Below, in pieces: positions 25,797 through 34,188 of a DNA stretch of 64,000 bases. Position 1 is the stretch's first letter. Each line of letters begins with the position of its first letter. A program made the position numbers and the translations under genes. The DNA is from an uncultured Oscillospiraceae bacterium. GTDB lineage: Bacteria > Bacillota > Clostridia > Oscillospirales > Oscillospiraceae. The notes under the pieces are model-generated. The model was not told the DNA's origin and did not search any database. It saw only the letters and a list, made by a program, of their open reading frames with translations. The stretch covers positions 56,947 through 120,946 of the forward strand of contig CANQJZ010000001.1 of NCBI GenBank assembly GCA_947624385.1, read 5' to 3'.

Positions 25797-28700
25797 TCAG
25801 AATACTATGTTTACCGTATTTACCCCGTCGGCGTAGGTGTGCTCGCTGCTCTTTGTCCTGCTGAGAGCCAGCGCCGCGCTCAGCTCGTCGCCCTCGGTCA
25901 GCGGGTCGAACTCGGCCCCCTCCCAGCGGATGACGGCCTCGCACTCGCTCCCGTCCTCGCTGCAAAGCGCGTCGAAGCGCAGACTGCACCCGCCGTCCGG
26001 CAGGGTGGGCAGGATGCTGGTCACGCACAGCTCCTCGAATATCTGCTGGTATTTCAGCGATTGCTGTGCGCCCAAAAGCTGTCTGCGGGCAAACCGGTCG
26101 ATGTCGCCCGACGCGCCGATGAAGTCGAACCCCTTGGAGTCGATGTCCAGGTGGAGCGTCTTCAGCCGGTGGACGAACGCCCGGCACCGGTCCGTCCTGG
26201 GGTGGTCGAACACCTGCTCCGGCGTACCGTCCTCGAAAATAACGCCCTCGTCCATGTAAAACACCCGCGTGGACACGTCATGGGCGAACTTCATCTCATG
26301 GGTCACGATGAGCATGGTCAGGCCCTGCTCGGCCAGACTGCGGATGACCGCCAGCACCTCGCCCACCATGGTGGGGTCCAGCGCGCTGGTGGGCTCGTCA
26401 AAGAGCACGATCTCCGGCTGCATGTTCAAGGTCCTTGCGATGGCGACGCGCTGCTTCTGCCCGCCGGACAGCTCGTCCGGGTAATTGAGCGCCTTTTCCG
26501 CCAACCCGACCTTGGTCAGCAGCCCCATGCCCCGCTCGTAAGCCTCCTGCCTGGTGCAGCCCAGCAGCTCCACCGGCCCCAGCATGATATTTTCTATCAC
26601 CGTCAAATGGGCGAACAGGTTGAAGCTCTGGAACACCATACCCATGCGCTGGCGCACCGCGCCCAGCTGGGCCGGCTTCACCCCGGTCACCGGCTGGCCG
26701 AACACCTGAATATCGCCCTCTGTCGGCGTTTCCAGCCGGTTAATGCACCGCAAAAGGGTGCTCTTGCCCGTGCCGGACGGCCCGATGATGGAGATAACGT
26801 CGCCGGTATTTATCACGGCGTTCACGTCCTTTAAGGGCGTTGCGTTGGGATATACCTTCTTCAGGTGGGATATGGTGATGACCGGCCCGCCGCTCTGGGC
26901 CGCTTTCTTTTCCTCCGGCGCCTCCCCGATGGCCACGCGCATGTCCACGCCCTTTGGCTCACGGCGACGGCGGCGTGGGTCGATCCTCCGCTCCGCCAGT
27001 CCCAGCAGCGACGTCAGACACCAGGCCAGGATGAAATACAGCACCGCCGTCAATATCAGCGGGAAGAACGCCTCGAACGTCCGGCTGCGGATAAGGTCGG
27101 TGGCCTTTGTCAGGTCCTGCACCGCGATATAGCCCACCACGGAGGTCATCTTCACCATGGAGATAAACTCGCCCTTATACACCGGCAGGATATGCCGCGC
27201 CGCCTGGGGCGCGATGATCTTTGTGAACGTCTTGACCCGGCCGAAGCCCATGGCCTGGGCGGCCTCCCACTGGCCCGCGTCCACGGCGTTTATGCCGGTG
27301 CGTATCATCTCCGACACATACACGGCGAAGTTGATGGAGAAGCCGATGATGGCCACCACCACCCCGTCCAGTCTCGCCCCGGCGAACACCACGTAGAACA
27401 GCACCATCAGCAGCACCAGCACCGGGATACCCTGGACCAGCCGGACGAACGCCGCCGTGATGCCGGAGGCGATCTTATTCCGGCTGCGGCGCACCATGCA
27501 CAGCCCGAAGCCCAGCACCGTGCCGAACAGGGCCGAGAATATCGAGATAACGAACGTGACGCCCAGGCCGGACAGGATCATCTCCCACCGGTCCTCCTGG
27601 ACGAAGTTCTTATAAAAGCTGTCCTTGAGCCCCTCCCAGAAGCCCTTTTCCTCCGCCTGCACGGCGGCCACGCCCATATCCTCGGCCCGGACCATGAGCG
27701 TCAAGCCGCCCACATAGTGGGTGGTGGGGAAATCGATGCTCTGCTTCCGCTCGTCGGTGATGCTCATCGCGCCGGACACGATGTCCGCCCGGCCGCTGTT
27801 CAGCATCTGGATAAGCGAACCGAAGGTGCTCTGGGTGATCTCCAGCTTCATCCCCAGCTCCTTGGCGATGAGGGAGACCAGCTCCACCTCATAGCCCAGG
27901 GACTGGCCGTTCCCGCCCACATAGCTCATGGGCTCCAGCGTGGAGTCGTGGGCGTAGCGCAGGGTGCCGTTGGGCGCGTCATACTCGCCCACGTCGATGG
28001 TCTTTTTGCTGTCGTCGGCGCTGAGCCATTTCTCCCGCAGCGCGTCCAGGGTGCCATCCTCCGTATACCGCTCGATGATGGCGCTTATTTCATCCGTCAG
28101 GGGGCTGTCCTTTTGCAGGCCCAGGCCGTAGGAATCCGGCGCCACCGTCTCGGGGAATACCGCCAGATCGGGCTGTCTCGCCGCCGCCAGCTGGGCCACG
28201 GGCATATCGTGGGCCACGGCGTCCAGCGTGCCCGACTGCAGCGCCAGCAGCGAATCGGAGGCGTCGTCGTAATACTTAAACTCGCACCCGCTGGCCACCT
28301 GGCTCACAAGATCGTCGGAAATACTGCCCGACATGACGCCTATGGTCGCGCCGTCAAAGTCCTGAAGCGTCCGGAATCGAATCTGACCCTGGCCCTGGCC
28401 CCGGTTGGCCACCACGGCCACCACGCCGCCGGTGTAATCCGACTCGGCGAAATTCACGCTCTCCGCCCGTTCCTCCGTCACCGTCAGGCCGGTAGCCGAC
28501 ACGTCATATGTCCCCGTGGCAAGGCCCGCGAAAATAGACGAGACCTCCGTGCCGGTCACTTCCAGACCGTAGCCGTGTGCCTTGCAGAAGCGGGCCATGA
28601 TATCCACGTCGTAGCCCACGATCTGCCCGTTAAGAATATAGCAGAAGGGCGCCACGTCCGTTTTTACCGCCATGTGGACGACGCCGTTATCCGCCGGGAA

Positions 28701-29210
28701 GGCGGTCCAGTCCTCCACCACCTTTTTGCTCTCGTCCGCGCCCAGCCAGATGCTGTCTATCTCTTTCAGGGTCCCGTCGGCCTTGATCTGCGCCAAAAAT
28801 TCGTTATACTCGTCCCGCAGCGCCGCGCCCCGGTCGTTCTTGGCAAAGGCGGCGGCGTAGCTCTCCTCCACCAGCACGTCGGGCAGATAGGTCACCGCCT
28901 GGTTTTCTGCGCACAGGGTCCGGGCGATGGGCTCGTCGATCAAAAACCCGGCGACCTTTCCCTGCTCCACCGCCAGCGCCAGATCCGGCACCCGGTCGTA
29001 ATACTGCTTGTCCGCGTCCTTGATAAGGTTGTCGGTATGTACGTCAAAGCTGGAACCGGTCATCACGCCGATGGCCTGTCCGTCCAGCTGCCGGATATCG
29101 GTTATCTGCTCGGCCTCCCCGCTGCCGTTTTTCGCGCAGCCGCTCAGAAGCAGACTGACCAGCAGCACCGGCACCCACAGGGTAAGCCAGAATTTTCTAT
29201 TCTTCATCAT
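25797..29210 (-). CDS. Single-polypeptide polar amino acid ABC transporter with duplicated binding domains and a C-terminal RsbW-like domain
   Basis: 1137 residues, AAGGAG upstream. Order: lipoprotein signal with LLLSGC lipobox (residues 1-~25); SBP_bac_3-type lobes at ~35-160, a full binding domain at ~170-405 and another lobe at ~415-525; HisM-type permease ~545-760 ([39 protein letters not shown]); GlnQ/HisP ATPase ~770-1015 with [17 protein letters not shown] and [12 protein letters not shown]; and a 120-residue C-terminal domain ([11 protein letters not shown] ... [14 protein letters not shown]) like the RsbW-type domains of its two neighbours. Fusing binding protein, permease and ATPase is rare. 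Start overlaps the upstream stop as ATGA. Confidence 0.85.
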   Translation of the reverse strand: MMKNRKFWLTLWVPVLLVSLLLSGCAKNGSGEAEQITDIRQLDGQAIGVMTGSSFDVHTDNLIKDADKQYYDRVPDLALAVEQGKVAGFLIDEPIARTLCAENQAVTYLPDVLVEESYAAAFAKNDRGAALRDEYNEFLAQIKADGTLKEIDSIWLGADESKKVVEDWTAFPADNGVVHMAVKTDVAPFCYILNGQIVGYDVDIMARFCKAHGYGLEVTGTEVSSIFAGLATGTYDVSATGLTVTEERAESVNFAESDYTGGVVAVVANRGQGQGQIRFRTLQDFDGATIGVMSGSISDDLVSQVASGCEFKYYDDASDSLLALQSGTLDAVAHDMPVAQLAAARQPDLAVFPETVAPDSYGLGLQKDSPLTDEISAIIERYTEDGTLDALREKWLSADDSKKTIDVGEYDAPNGTLRYAHDSTLEPMSYVGGNGQSLGYEVELVSLIAKELGMKLEITQSTFGSLIQMLNSGRADIVSGAMSITDERKQSIDFPTTHYVGGLTLMVRAEDMGVAAVQAEEKGFWEGLKDSFYKNFVQEDRWEMILSGLGVTFVISIFSALFGTVLGFGLCMVRRSRNKIASGITAAFVRLVQGIPVLVLLMVLFYVVFAGARLDGVVVAIIGFSINFAVYVSEMIRTGINAVDAGQWEAAQAMGFGRVKTFTKIIAPQAARHILPVYKGEFISMVKMTSVVGYIAVQDLTKATDLIRSRTFEAFFPLILTAVLYFILAWCLTSLLGLAERRIDPRRRRREPKGVDMRVAIGEAPEEKKAAQSGGPVITISHLKKVYPNATPLKDVNAVINTGDVISIIGPSGTGKSTLLRCINRLETPTEGDIQVFGQPVTGVKPAQLGAVRQRMGMVFQSFNLFAHLTVIENIMLGPVELLGCTRQEAYERGMGLLTKVGLAEKALNYPDELSGGQKQRVAIARTLNMQPEIVLFDEPTSALDPTMVGEVLAVIRSLAEQGLTMLIVTHEMKFAHDVSTRVFYMDEGVIFEDGTPEQVFDHPRTDRCRAFVHRLKTLHLDIDSKGFDFIGASGDIDRFARRQLLGAQQSLKYQQIFEELCVTSILPTLPDGGCSLRFDALCSEDGSECEAVIRWEGAEFDPLTEGDELSAALALSRTKSSEHTYADGVNTVNIVF

Positions 29211-30793
29211 GACACGCTCCTTTTCAGATCATCTTTATCAAGCATCCCAACGCTCTCCGTCGCCAGCGTCACCTGCATCTGCAAACAGGCCACGCCGGCG
29301 GCCGTCTCAAAAAAGTCCAGGATCCCGTTGGCGGCGATCGCCAGGGCCAGCGCCTCTGCGGGGATGCCAAGCTGGGCAAACAGGACCGTGAACACGGAAA
29401 GGGCCCCGCCGGGTATCGGCGGCAGCGCCATGGACAGAAGCCCTACCGTCAGCACCGACATGACGAGAAACAGCGGCGTGATGGGAATGCCATAGGACTC
29501 CGCCATGCACAGGGCCATGATAAAAAGTCCGACCACAAAACCCGGCTTATACAGCACCTGCCCCAGAGGGATGGCGAAATCCGATATCTTTTTCGGGATG
29601 CCCAGCTCTTTCACGCACGTCTCCAGGTTCGTGGCCAGAGCCGCGGCCGAGGATGCCGTCGTCAGGGCGATGAGATAGGCCGGCAGCGCTTTTTTCAGCA
29701 GCTGACCGGGGCTGACCTTCAGCCGGAAGCCCGCCCGGAAGATATAAAACAGCGGCAGGATGACGCACGCCGGTATCGCCAGCGCGAACACCTTGAGCAG
29801 GCTGGAAACGCCGCTGCCAAAATCGGATATGACCAGGTTGAACAAACTCAAAAACACGAACAGGGGGATGATCTTCCCCAGCACGCCCATGAGAAACTGC
29901 ACCGCGTCGTACAGCTGCATCATGGTATTCTGGGCCGCCGACACCCGCTCGCCCAATATGAGCAGGGCCAGCCCCAGGCAGATGCCCAAAAACACCAGCT
30001 GCAGGGCGTTGCCGTTCATAAACGGCGAAATAATGTCCGACGGCACGATATCCAGCACCATCTGATAGATCCCCGAATAATTGCCGGAGAGCTTATCGCC
30101 CGCCGTGGCCACCGGGAACACCAGACTTCCCGCCAGGGCCATTACCGCCGTCAGGATAAACGTCCCCCCGAGCATGCGCAAAATCAGCTTTTTGCCCACC
30201 TTGCCCACCACCGCCAGATCGCCGATGCTCACGATGGAGCAGCAGATAGCCAAAAACACCAGCGGGGACGATACCGCCCGCAGCGCCCCCACGATCATGT
30301 TGAACAGGGGTTCCGTGACCGACAGCGCGCCCGACTGTATGACCGGGAACCGCCTCGCGGCCGCGCCCAGAAACACCGCCAGGAACACCGCCGCCAGCAG
30401 CACGGCCACCTGGCCCATGGACGACCTTTTCTTTCTGGGGTTGCAGACCAGGCAGTTTTTCCCGTTCTTATAGGCGTATGTAAACGAAAGGCCCGCCTGG
30501 GACAGCATATGGCTGCTCACCACCAGCGCGTCGTTGTCCCACGCGTCCGTGGCCGGCCCCTCCACGCTTATGCGCAAAAAGGACCGCCCGAATTTCCGCC
30601 CGCATTCCACCCGGACCAGCGCGCCTTCCATCGTTTCCAGCCACACGCCCAGTATCTCTTCCAGCGACAGGCGCAGCCGTATAACGTCTTTCCTGTCCGT
30701 CCCCGCCTCCGTCAGCGCCTGCACGCATATTTCGGATACCGCGTCGATGGTCTGCGCCGTCAGCCTGAAGTTTTCATTTCGGCTGCTCACCAT
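29207..30793 (-). CDS. DAACS-type transporter with N-terminal RsbW-like domain, copy 2
   Basis: 528 residues, GGGAGG upstream. The RsbW-like part spans residues ~1-118 ([18 protein letters not shown] near the N-box position, final strand [21 protein letters not shown]). The DAACS membrane domain follows, with [23 protein letters not shown]. As in copy 1 the NMDGT sodium motif is changed (YKPGF), and TM8 reads [17 protein letters not shown], so the glutamate-binding Arg is a Glu and the following Asn/Asp are lost. It shares its architecture with copy 1 across the ABC fusion gene, suggesting an ancestral duplication. It follows the Cys-rich protein by 31 bases. Confidence 0.78.
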   Translation of the reverse strand: MVSSRNENFRLTAQTIDAVSEICVQALTEAGTDRKDVIRLRLSLEEILGVWLETMEGALVRVECGRKFGRSFLRISVEGPATDAWDNDALVVSSHMLSQAGLSFTYAYKNGKNCLVCNPRKKRSSMGQVAVLLAAVFLAVFLGAAARRFPVIQSGALSVTEPLFNMIVGALRAVSSPLVFLAICCSIVSIGDLAVVGKVGKKLILRMLGGTFILTAVMALAGSLVFPVATAGDKLSGNYSGIYQMVLDIVPSDIISPFMNGNALQLVFLGICLGLALLILGERVSAAQNTMMQLYDAVQFLMGVLGKIIPLFVFLSLFNLVISDFGSGVSSLLKVFALAIPACVILPLFYIFRAGFRLKVSPGQLLKKALPAYLIALTTASSAAALATNLETCVKELGIPKKISDFAIPLGQVLYKPGFVVGLFIMALCMAESYGIPITPLFLVMSVLTVGLLSMALPPIPGGALSVFTVLFAQLGIPAEALALAIAANGILDFFETAAGVACLQMQVTLATESVGMLDKDDLKRSVS

Positions 30794-30824
30794 ACCCGTT
30801 TACCTCCCGTCAAGCCCGTGTTCG

Positions 30825-31019
30825 TCAGATGATGCCGCGATCTTTTGCCAGCGCCCTTATGCTCCTGTCGTAGGTGGCCTCCGCCTCTTTGGAAAAGAAG
30901 CACCCGGGCACGCCCTCGTCATTGTCCCTGTGATGGGCCACGCATGCGCAGCACTTGCCGTGCCTTGGGCAGTCGTAGGTGCAGGGGCAGTCCCGCTTAT
31001 TGTCGCATTTCGTCTCCAT
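30825..31019 (-). CDS. Small cysteine-rich DUF6485-like protein
   Basis: 64 residues from METKCDNKRDCPCTYDCPRHGKCCACVAHHRDN; the ORF track's longer form uses a TTG overlapping the STAS stop. Nine Cys and three His in the first half (CxxxxxCPCxYxCxRHGxCCxCVxxH) suggest a zinc or Fe-S site; the end is a short helix (SKEAEATYDRSIRALAKDRGII). It matches the DUF6485 pattern of Clostridia, function unknown. Seventeen bases after the STAS gene and just before the first transporter, it may be a structural or redox component of the same switch. Confidence 0.75.
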   Translation of the reverse strand: METKCDNKRDCPCTYDCPRHGKCCACVAHHRDNDEGVPGCFFSKEAEATYDRSIRALAKDRGII

Positions 31020-31035
31020 CGTCTCTTTCTCCCTC

Positions 31036-31332
31036 TCACTCAATGGTCAGGATATCCGAAAAACCGGTGACCTCGAACACCTCCATGACCGTCTCGTTCA
31101 CGTTTTTGATCTTCATCTCGCCCTGCCTGTTCATGATCTTCTGCATGGCCAGCAGCACCCGCAGGCCGGCGGACGATATATAGTCCAGCTTGGCAAGATC
31201 CAGCACCAGGCCCGTCAGCCCCTCGATGCTGCCTCTGAGTTCCTGCTCCAGCTTCGGGGCGGTCGTCGTATCCAATCTCCCCTCCAGCGCCACCGTCAAA
31301 GTCGTTCCGTCCAAAGTCATTTGCGTGTTCAT
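31036..31332 (-). CDS. STAS-domain anti-anti-sigma-type protein
   Basis: 98 residues from MNTQMTLDGTTLTVALEGRLD with GGAGGT upstream. Normal length for SpoIIAA/RsbV. The conserved phosphorylation loop is LDYISSAGLRVLLAMQ; the serine pair in DYISSAG is where RsbW-type kinases act. SpoIIAA/RsbV proteins release a sigma factor by binding the kinase. No stand-alone RsbW, PP2C phosphatase or cognate sigma factor lies in this window; instead three transporters carry RsbW-like domains. I infer the STAS protein binds them. It is the second gene of the leftward series. Confidence 0.93.
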   Translation of the reverse strand: MNTQMTLDGTTLTVALEGRLDTTTAPKLEQELRGSIEGLTGLVLDLAKLDYISSAGLRVLLAMQKIMNRQGEMKIKNVNETVMEVFEVTGFSDILTIE

Positions 31333-31363
31333 GGTTTTACCTCCAAAATGAATATCGTTTTTC

Positions 31364-32083
31364 TCATGCTCCATCCCCTGCGGGATGCTTCAAATATGCC
31401 ACAAACTCGTCCGTCGTCATGGTGAACGCGATCTCCGTCCGCGACGGGTCCCGCACCAGAAATTCCGTCAGCCCGTATTCCTGCGCTCCGCCCCAGTCGT
31501 ATGTATAGCCCAGTCTCGTCCACGGGTAATCGCTCTCAAAATAGGAATACAGGATGTTTGCGTCAAACCACTCTTTCCACGCCCCCGTGACCAGGCTGTA
31601 GTCGTTTTCCATCTGTTTCGTCACGTCGGTGACAAACGCCGGCCGCACCACGTCCTCCGGCGACACCCAGAACGCGGTGAATCTTGTGTACCCCTCGTCC
31701 GCGTGTACGCCCAGAAGCTGGGCGAACCGGAGCGTCCAGTCCGTCACGCCTTCTCCGTTTTCCTCAAACCAGCTCTCCATCTCGCCCAGGGAGGTCGCCC
31801 AGATATCGCCGTATTCCCCGATTTGTGTTCCGGGCTCGCACTCATCCGGATAATTATGCCATGTGAGCAGCAGGACCCTTTCACCGGCGTCATCCCAGAC
31901 CGTCCGGCTGTCCTCCGCCGTCAGGGTGACCAGCGGATGGATCTCCTCATCCTCGGCAAACACCGCGTCGGTCATCGCCGTTTGCCACCGGCCGTCGTCC
32001 GCGGCGTCCGCTCTCTGCCCGCCGATCGTGAAAACCGCCATGACCAGAAGCGCGGTCATCCAAAACCCGCCCTGTTTCTTCAC
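31364..32083 (-). CDS. Secreted protein of unknown function, first gene of the STAS-transporter series
   Basis: 239 residues from a GTG start. N-terminal signal peptide MKKQGGFWMTALLVMAVFTIGGQRADA. The mature part is acidic and rich in Trp/Tyr (RVLLLTWHNYPDECEPG, WATSLGEMESWFEENGEG, TRLGYTYDWG, TEIAFTMTTDEFVAYLKHPAG). No family recognised; the alternation of Trp and acidic residues resembles ligand-binding secreted proteins of gut Firmicutes. Preceded by a promoter-like TTAGAT/TAGATT region and, further up, the direct repeats at 32168-32202. It might capture the signal for the switch, but this is inference. Confidence 0.65.
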   Translation of the reverse strand: MKKQGGFWMTALLVMAVFTIGGQRADAADDGRWQTAMTDAVFAEDEEIHPLVTLTAEDSRTVWDDAGERVLLLTWHNYPDECEPGTQIGEYGDIWATSLGEMESWFEENGEGVTDWTLRFAQLLGVHADEGYTRFTAFWVSPEDVVRPAFVTDVTKQMENDYSLVTGAWKEWFDANILYSYFESDYPWTRLGYTYDWGGAQEYGLTEFLVRDPSRTEIAFTMTTDEFVAYLKHPAGDGA

Positions 32084-32167
32084 GCTCCGTCACCTGCCTT
32101 TTCAATACATAGCTTCTCTCGCAGACGGTATAATCTAACACAGCAGTAGTTTAAACAGGGAACAATA

Positions 32168-32202
32168 CCGAAATTGGTCGTTTTTATTCCGAAATTAGTC
32201 GT
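32168..32202 (-). promoter_or_regulatory. Paired direct repeats, LytTR-type operator of the STAS-transporter series
   Basis: CCGAAATTGGTCGT and CCGAAATTAGTCGT start 21 bases apart (two helical turns), on the leftward strand ending about 29 bases before a TGTGTTAGATT extended -10. LytTR regulators typically bind two 9-bp direct repeats with 12-13-bp gaps. The same pair, same distance to a TGTG-type -10, lies before the radical SAM gene. Confidence 0.65.
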
Positions 32203-32211
32203 CCCGTGCAA

Positions 32212-32239
32212 GAAAAAGCCGCCCGAGGGCGGCTTTTTC
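32212..32239. terminator. Terminator of the RiPP cassette
   Basis: AAAAAGCCGCCC-GA-GGGCGGCTTTTT: 7-bp GC stem with A and T tracts on both sides, between the broken precursor and the operator. Confidence 0.9.
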
Positions 32240-32247
32240 TGTTTCCG

Positions 32248-32367
32248 TTATTCTCCGCCGCCGGCAAACTCGCACATGCAGTGGTCTCCGCCGGCGACCG
32301 AATCCAGTTCGTCCAGGCTCAGTTACTTCTCCTTGTCCAAAATCCCGTCTTTCTTCTCTTCCGACAT
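32248..32367 (-). pseudogene. Second RiPP precursor, interrupted by a nonsense codon
   Basis: The frame reads MSEEKKDGILDKEK-stop-LSLDELDSVAGGDHCMCEFAGGGE-stop. It matches the intact precursor residue for residue through the leader, except that codon 15 (GAA there) is TAA here, and the core keeps only one CxC unit. No readthrough context is evident. A recently decayed duplicate is the simplest reading; reinitiation at the CTG after the stop is possible but unsupported. Confidence 0.85.
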
Positions 32368-32409
32368 TTTTGTTCTCGTTTTCAAATTTTGGGAGTCCAG
32401 ATGGCATAT

Positions 32410-32640
32410 TTAGCCGTCTGCTCCCGCTCCCATGAGCGGGCAGACGCAGCGGCATTCCGAATTTTTAAACTGTCCTCCGCCTCCAACGACGCAGGCGCAT
32501 GGCTTCTCACCCTCATCCGCTGTTCCGCCGCCGACGAACGGGCACATGCAATAGCCTACCCCCCCCGCGACCGAATCCAGTTCGTCCAGGTCCAGTTCCT
32601 TCTCCTGGCCCAAAATTCCGTCTTTCTTCTCTTCCGACAT
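32410..32640 (-). CDS. RiPP precursor peptide with three CxC core repeats
   Basis: 76 residues, AGGAGG 8 bases upstream. The leader MSEEKKDGILGQEKELDLDELDSVAGG ends in an ELDxVxGG double-glycine-type site, the usual cut point of C39 exporters. The core (~49 residues) has three CxC units followed by glycine runs: CMCPFVGGG, CACVVGGGG and CRCVCPLMGAG. It lies 28 bases after the radical SAM gene. The Cys spacing does not match SCIFF, sactipeptide subtilosin or the C-x3 ranthipeptides that I know, so the linkage type is open. No exporter or protease gene is nearby. Confidence 0.85.
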   Translation of the reverse strand: MSEEKKDGILGQEKELDLDELDSVAGGVGYCMCPFVGGGTADEGEKPCACVVGGGGQFKNSECRCVCPLMGAGADG

Positions 32641-32668
32641 TTTCTTATCCTCCTTAAATATAATTGTT

Positions 32669-34060
32669 TTACTGCTTTTCCGGCAGTCTGATCTTCTCCA
32701 TGACCTGGTTTATCTTGTCGATCCAGCCGCCTTTGAACAGGACGCAGGCCGCCATATCCCGGCCCATGATGTCCTCCGGGGTGGTATCCAGCGCGCTGGC
32801 CCGGCAGCCGCCCAGGCAGTACCCGGCGTGTTCGCAGTCCCGGCACACCGGGTTGTGGGCCAGCACCTCCGAGGCTTTGGTCTCGATGAGGCGCATATAG
32901 GACGAATCGGTGATGCACTGCTTCAGGCCAAGCTCCGGGATGAGCGGATAGTTCTCCTGGATGGACATGCCGGACAAAGACATGCAGGGCAGCGCCCGAC
33001 CCTCCGCGGAGATGTACATCACCATGCGGGCGTGGCCGCAGACGCACTCCCGAGCCGGGTCCTGGCACCATGTTTTTTGCAGGGGGATGTACCAATGCTG
33101 GGGGTCGTCGGGCGAGGCGCTGAAAAATCCGCCCAGCTGCAGCGTCAGGGGCATGCCGTCCTCGTAATACTGCGGAATATAGTCCAGATAGAGCTGGAAA
33201 AGCTCGTCCATGTCGATGGAGGGGCCGTACCCGCCCTCCTTCCACGCGCCCACGTCCGAGATGGGGTTGGTCTTCAGGCTGCCGCAGCCCACGCTTGCCA
33301 GGAACCGTATAGATTCCCGCAGCGTGTGCTTGTTCCGCTCGTGGATACACATCTCCGCGCCGGTGGGAAAGCCGTGGTCCCGGCAGCGCAGGAACGCGTC
33401 CTTCACGTATTGCTCCGCGCCGGGAACGCCCCGCAGCCAGTCGTGCCAGTCCACGCCGTCAAAGCTCATGTTGAACTCAGGGCAGATGCCCCGGTCCTCC
33501 AGCTTTTGCAAGAGCTCGTCCGTCACCAGCCGGCCGTTGGAGTAGATGGTGGCAATGTTCACGCCGCCGTCCAGCAGCGTGTCCACGATGTCGAAAAAGT
33601 CCGCCCGCACCAGCGGTTCCCCACCGGTCAGGGTCACGTTCGCGATGCCGCAGTCCACGATCTGGCGGGCGATGCTCAGCGCCGTCTCGTGGTCCAGCTC
33701 CCCGTACTTGGCGTCCGGCGCGGACATATAGCAGTGCTTGCACCGATAGTTGCACCGCCCCGTCACGGACCAGTGGGCCGTGCGGATATACCGGTTGTCA
33801 TAGAACCGGTAAAGCTGCTCGTCCTTCAGCTTCGTCCCCGGCGCGCAGGGGCGTATGACCCCTTCCTCTTCCAGCTTTTTCAGCGCCTTCTGCCGCTGCT
33901 CAGACGCGCCGGCCATATCCGTTTGGCCGTCCATGTCCAGCAGCAGCTCCATATCCTCTTTCTTGAAGAAAGCGGCCTGCCCGCTGCGTCGGTCCAGCAG
34001 CGCGAACGGCAGCTTCTTCCAGCCCCGCAGGGCATATCGCTCGTTCAGTATGTAATACAT
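32669..34060 (-). CDS. Radical SAM/SPASM peptide maturase
   Basis: 463 residues from MYYILNERYALRGWKK, AAGGAG upstream; the ORF track extension to 34861 is noise. A ~100-residue N-terminal part (LPFALLDRRSGQAAFFKKEDMELLLDMDG... KKLEEEGVIRP) looks like a winged leader-recognition (RRE-like) module. The radical SAM core has CNYRCKHC at about residue 108, TLTGGEPLVR and IYSNGRLV. The SPASM part carries Cys in CVCGHARMVMYIS, RALPCMSLSG, and CRDCEHAGYCLGGCRASAL for auxiliary Fe-S clusters. It precedes the CxC precursor and should install a carbon-centred (thioether or C-C) crosslink. Confidence 0.92.
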   Translation of the reverse strand: MYYILNERYALRGWKKLPFALLDRRSGQAAFFKKEDMELLLDMDGQTDMAGASEQRQKALKKLEEEGVIRPCAPGTKLKDEQLYRFYDNRYIRTAHWSVTGRCNYRCKHCYMSAPDAKYGELDHETALSIARQIVDCGIANVTLTGGEPLVRADFFDIVDTLLDGGVNIATIYSNGRLVTDELLQKLEDRGICPEFNMSFDGVDWHDWLRGVPGAEQYVKDAFLRCRDHGFPTGAEMCIHERNKHTLRESIRFLASVGCGSLKTNPISDVGAWKEGGYGPSIDMDELFQLYLDYIPQYYEDGMPLTLQLGGFFSASPDDPQHWYIPLQKTWCQDPARECVCGHARMVMYISAEGRALPCMSLSGMSIQENYPLIPELGLKQCITDSSYMRLIETKASEVLAHNPVCRDCEHAGYCLGGCRASALDTTPEDIMGRDMAACVLFKGGWIDKINQVMEKIRLPEKQ

Positions 34061-34084
34061 TTTTTCTCTCCTTATCTGACGGGT

Positions 34085-34157
34085 CCAGAATACCACAGAG
34101 CGACGACGAACGGGGAATGATCCGCAAATTGGTCGTTTTGATTCCGAAATTCGTCCC
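34085..34157 (-). promoter_or_regulatory. Promoter and LytTR-type direct repeats of the RiPP cassette
   Basis: CCGCAAATTGGTCGT (34122-34136) and CCGAAATTCGTCCC (34144-34157) are spaced 21 bases by their AAATT cores; on the leftward strand they are followed after about 29 bases by a TGTGGTATTCT extended -10. The layout mirrors 32168-32202 closely. Confidence 0.65.
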
Positions 34158-34162
34158 CGCGC

Positions 34163-34188
34163 AAAAGCAAAAGCCGCCCGAAGGCGGC
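34163..34188 (-). terminator. Terminator of the two-component operon
   Basis: On the minus strand AGCCGCCTTCGGGCGGC followed by TTTTGCTTTTGC, just after the kinase stop codon. Confidence 0.8.

Noticed and set aside
26865-29495. 876-residue plus-strand ORF opposite the ABC fusion gene
   Set aside because: Its translation is His/Arg/Gln-rich with no domain, and it lies antisense to clear ABC transporter motifs; a shadow of high GC third positions.
32195-32455. 86-residue Arg-rich minus-strand ORF over the broken precursor
   Set aside because: Wrong frame; the homologous leader in the neighbouring frame shows which frame was coding.
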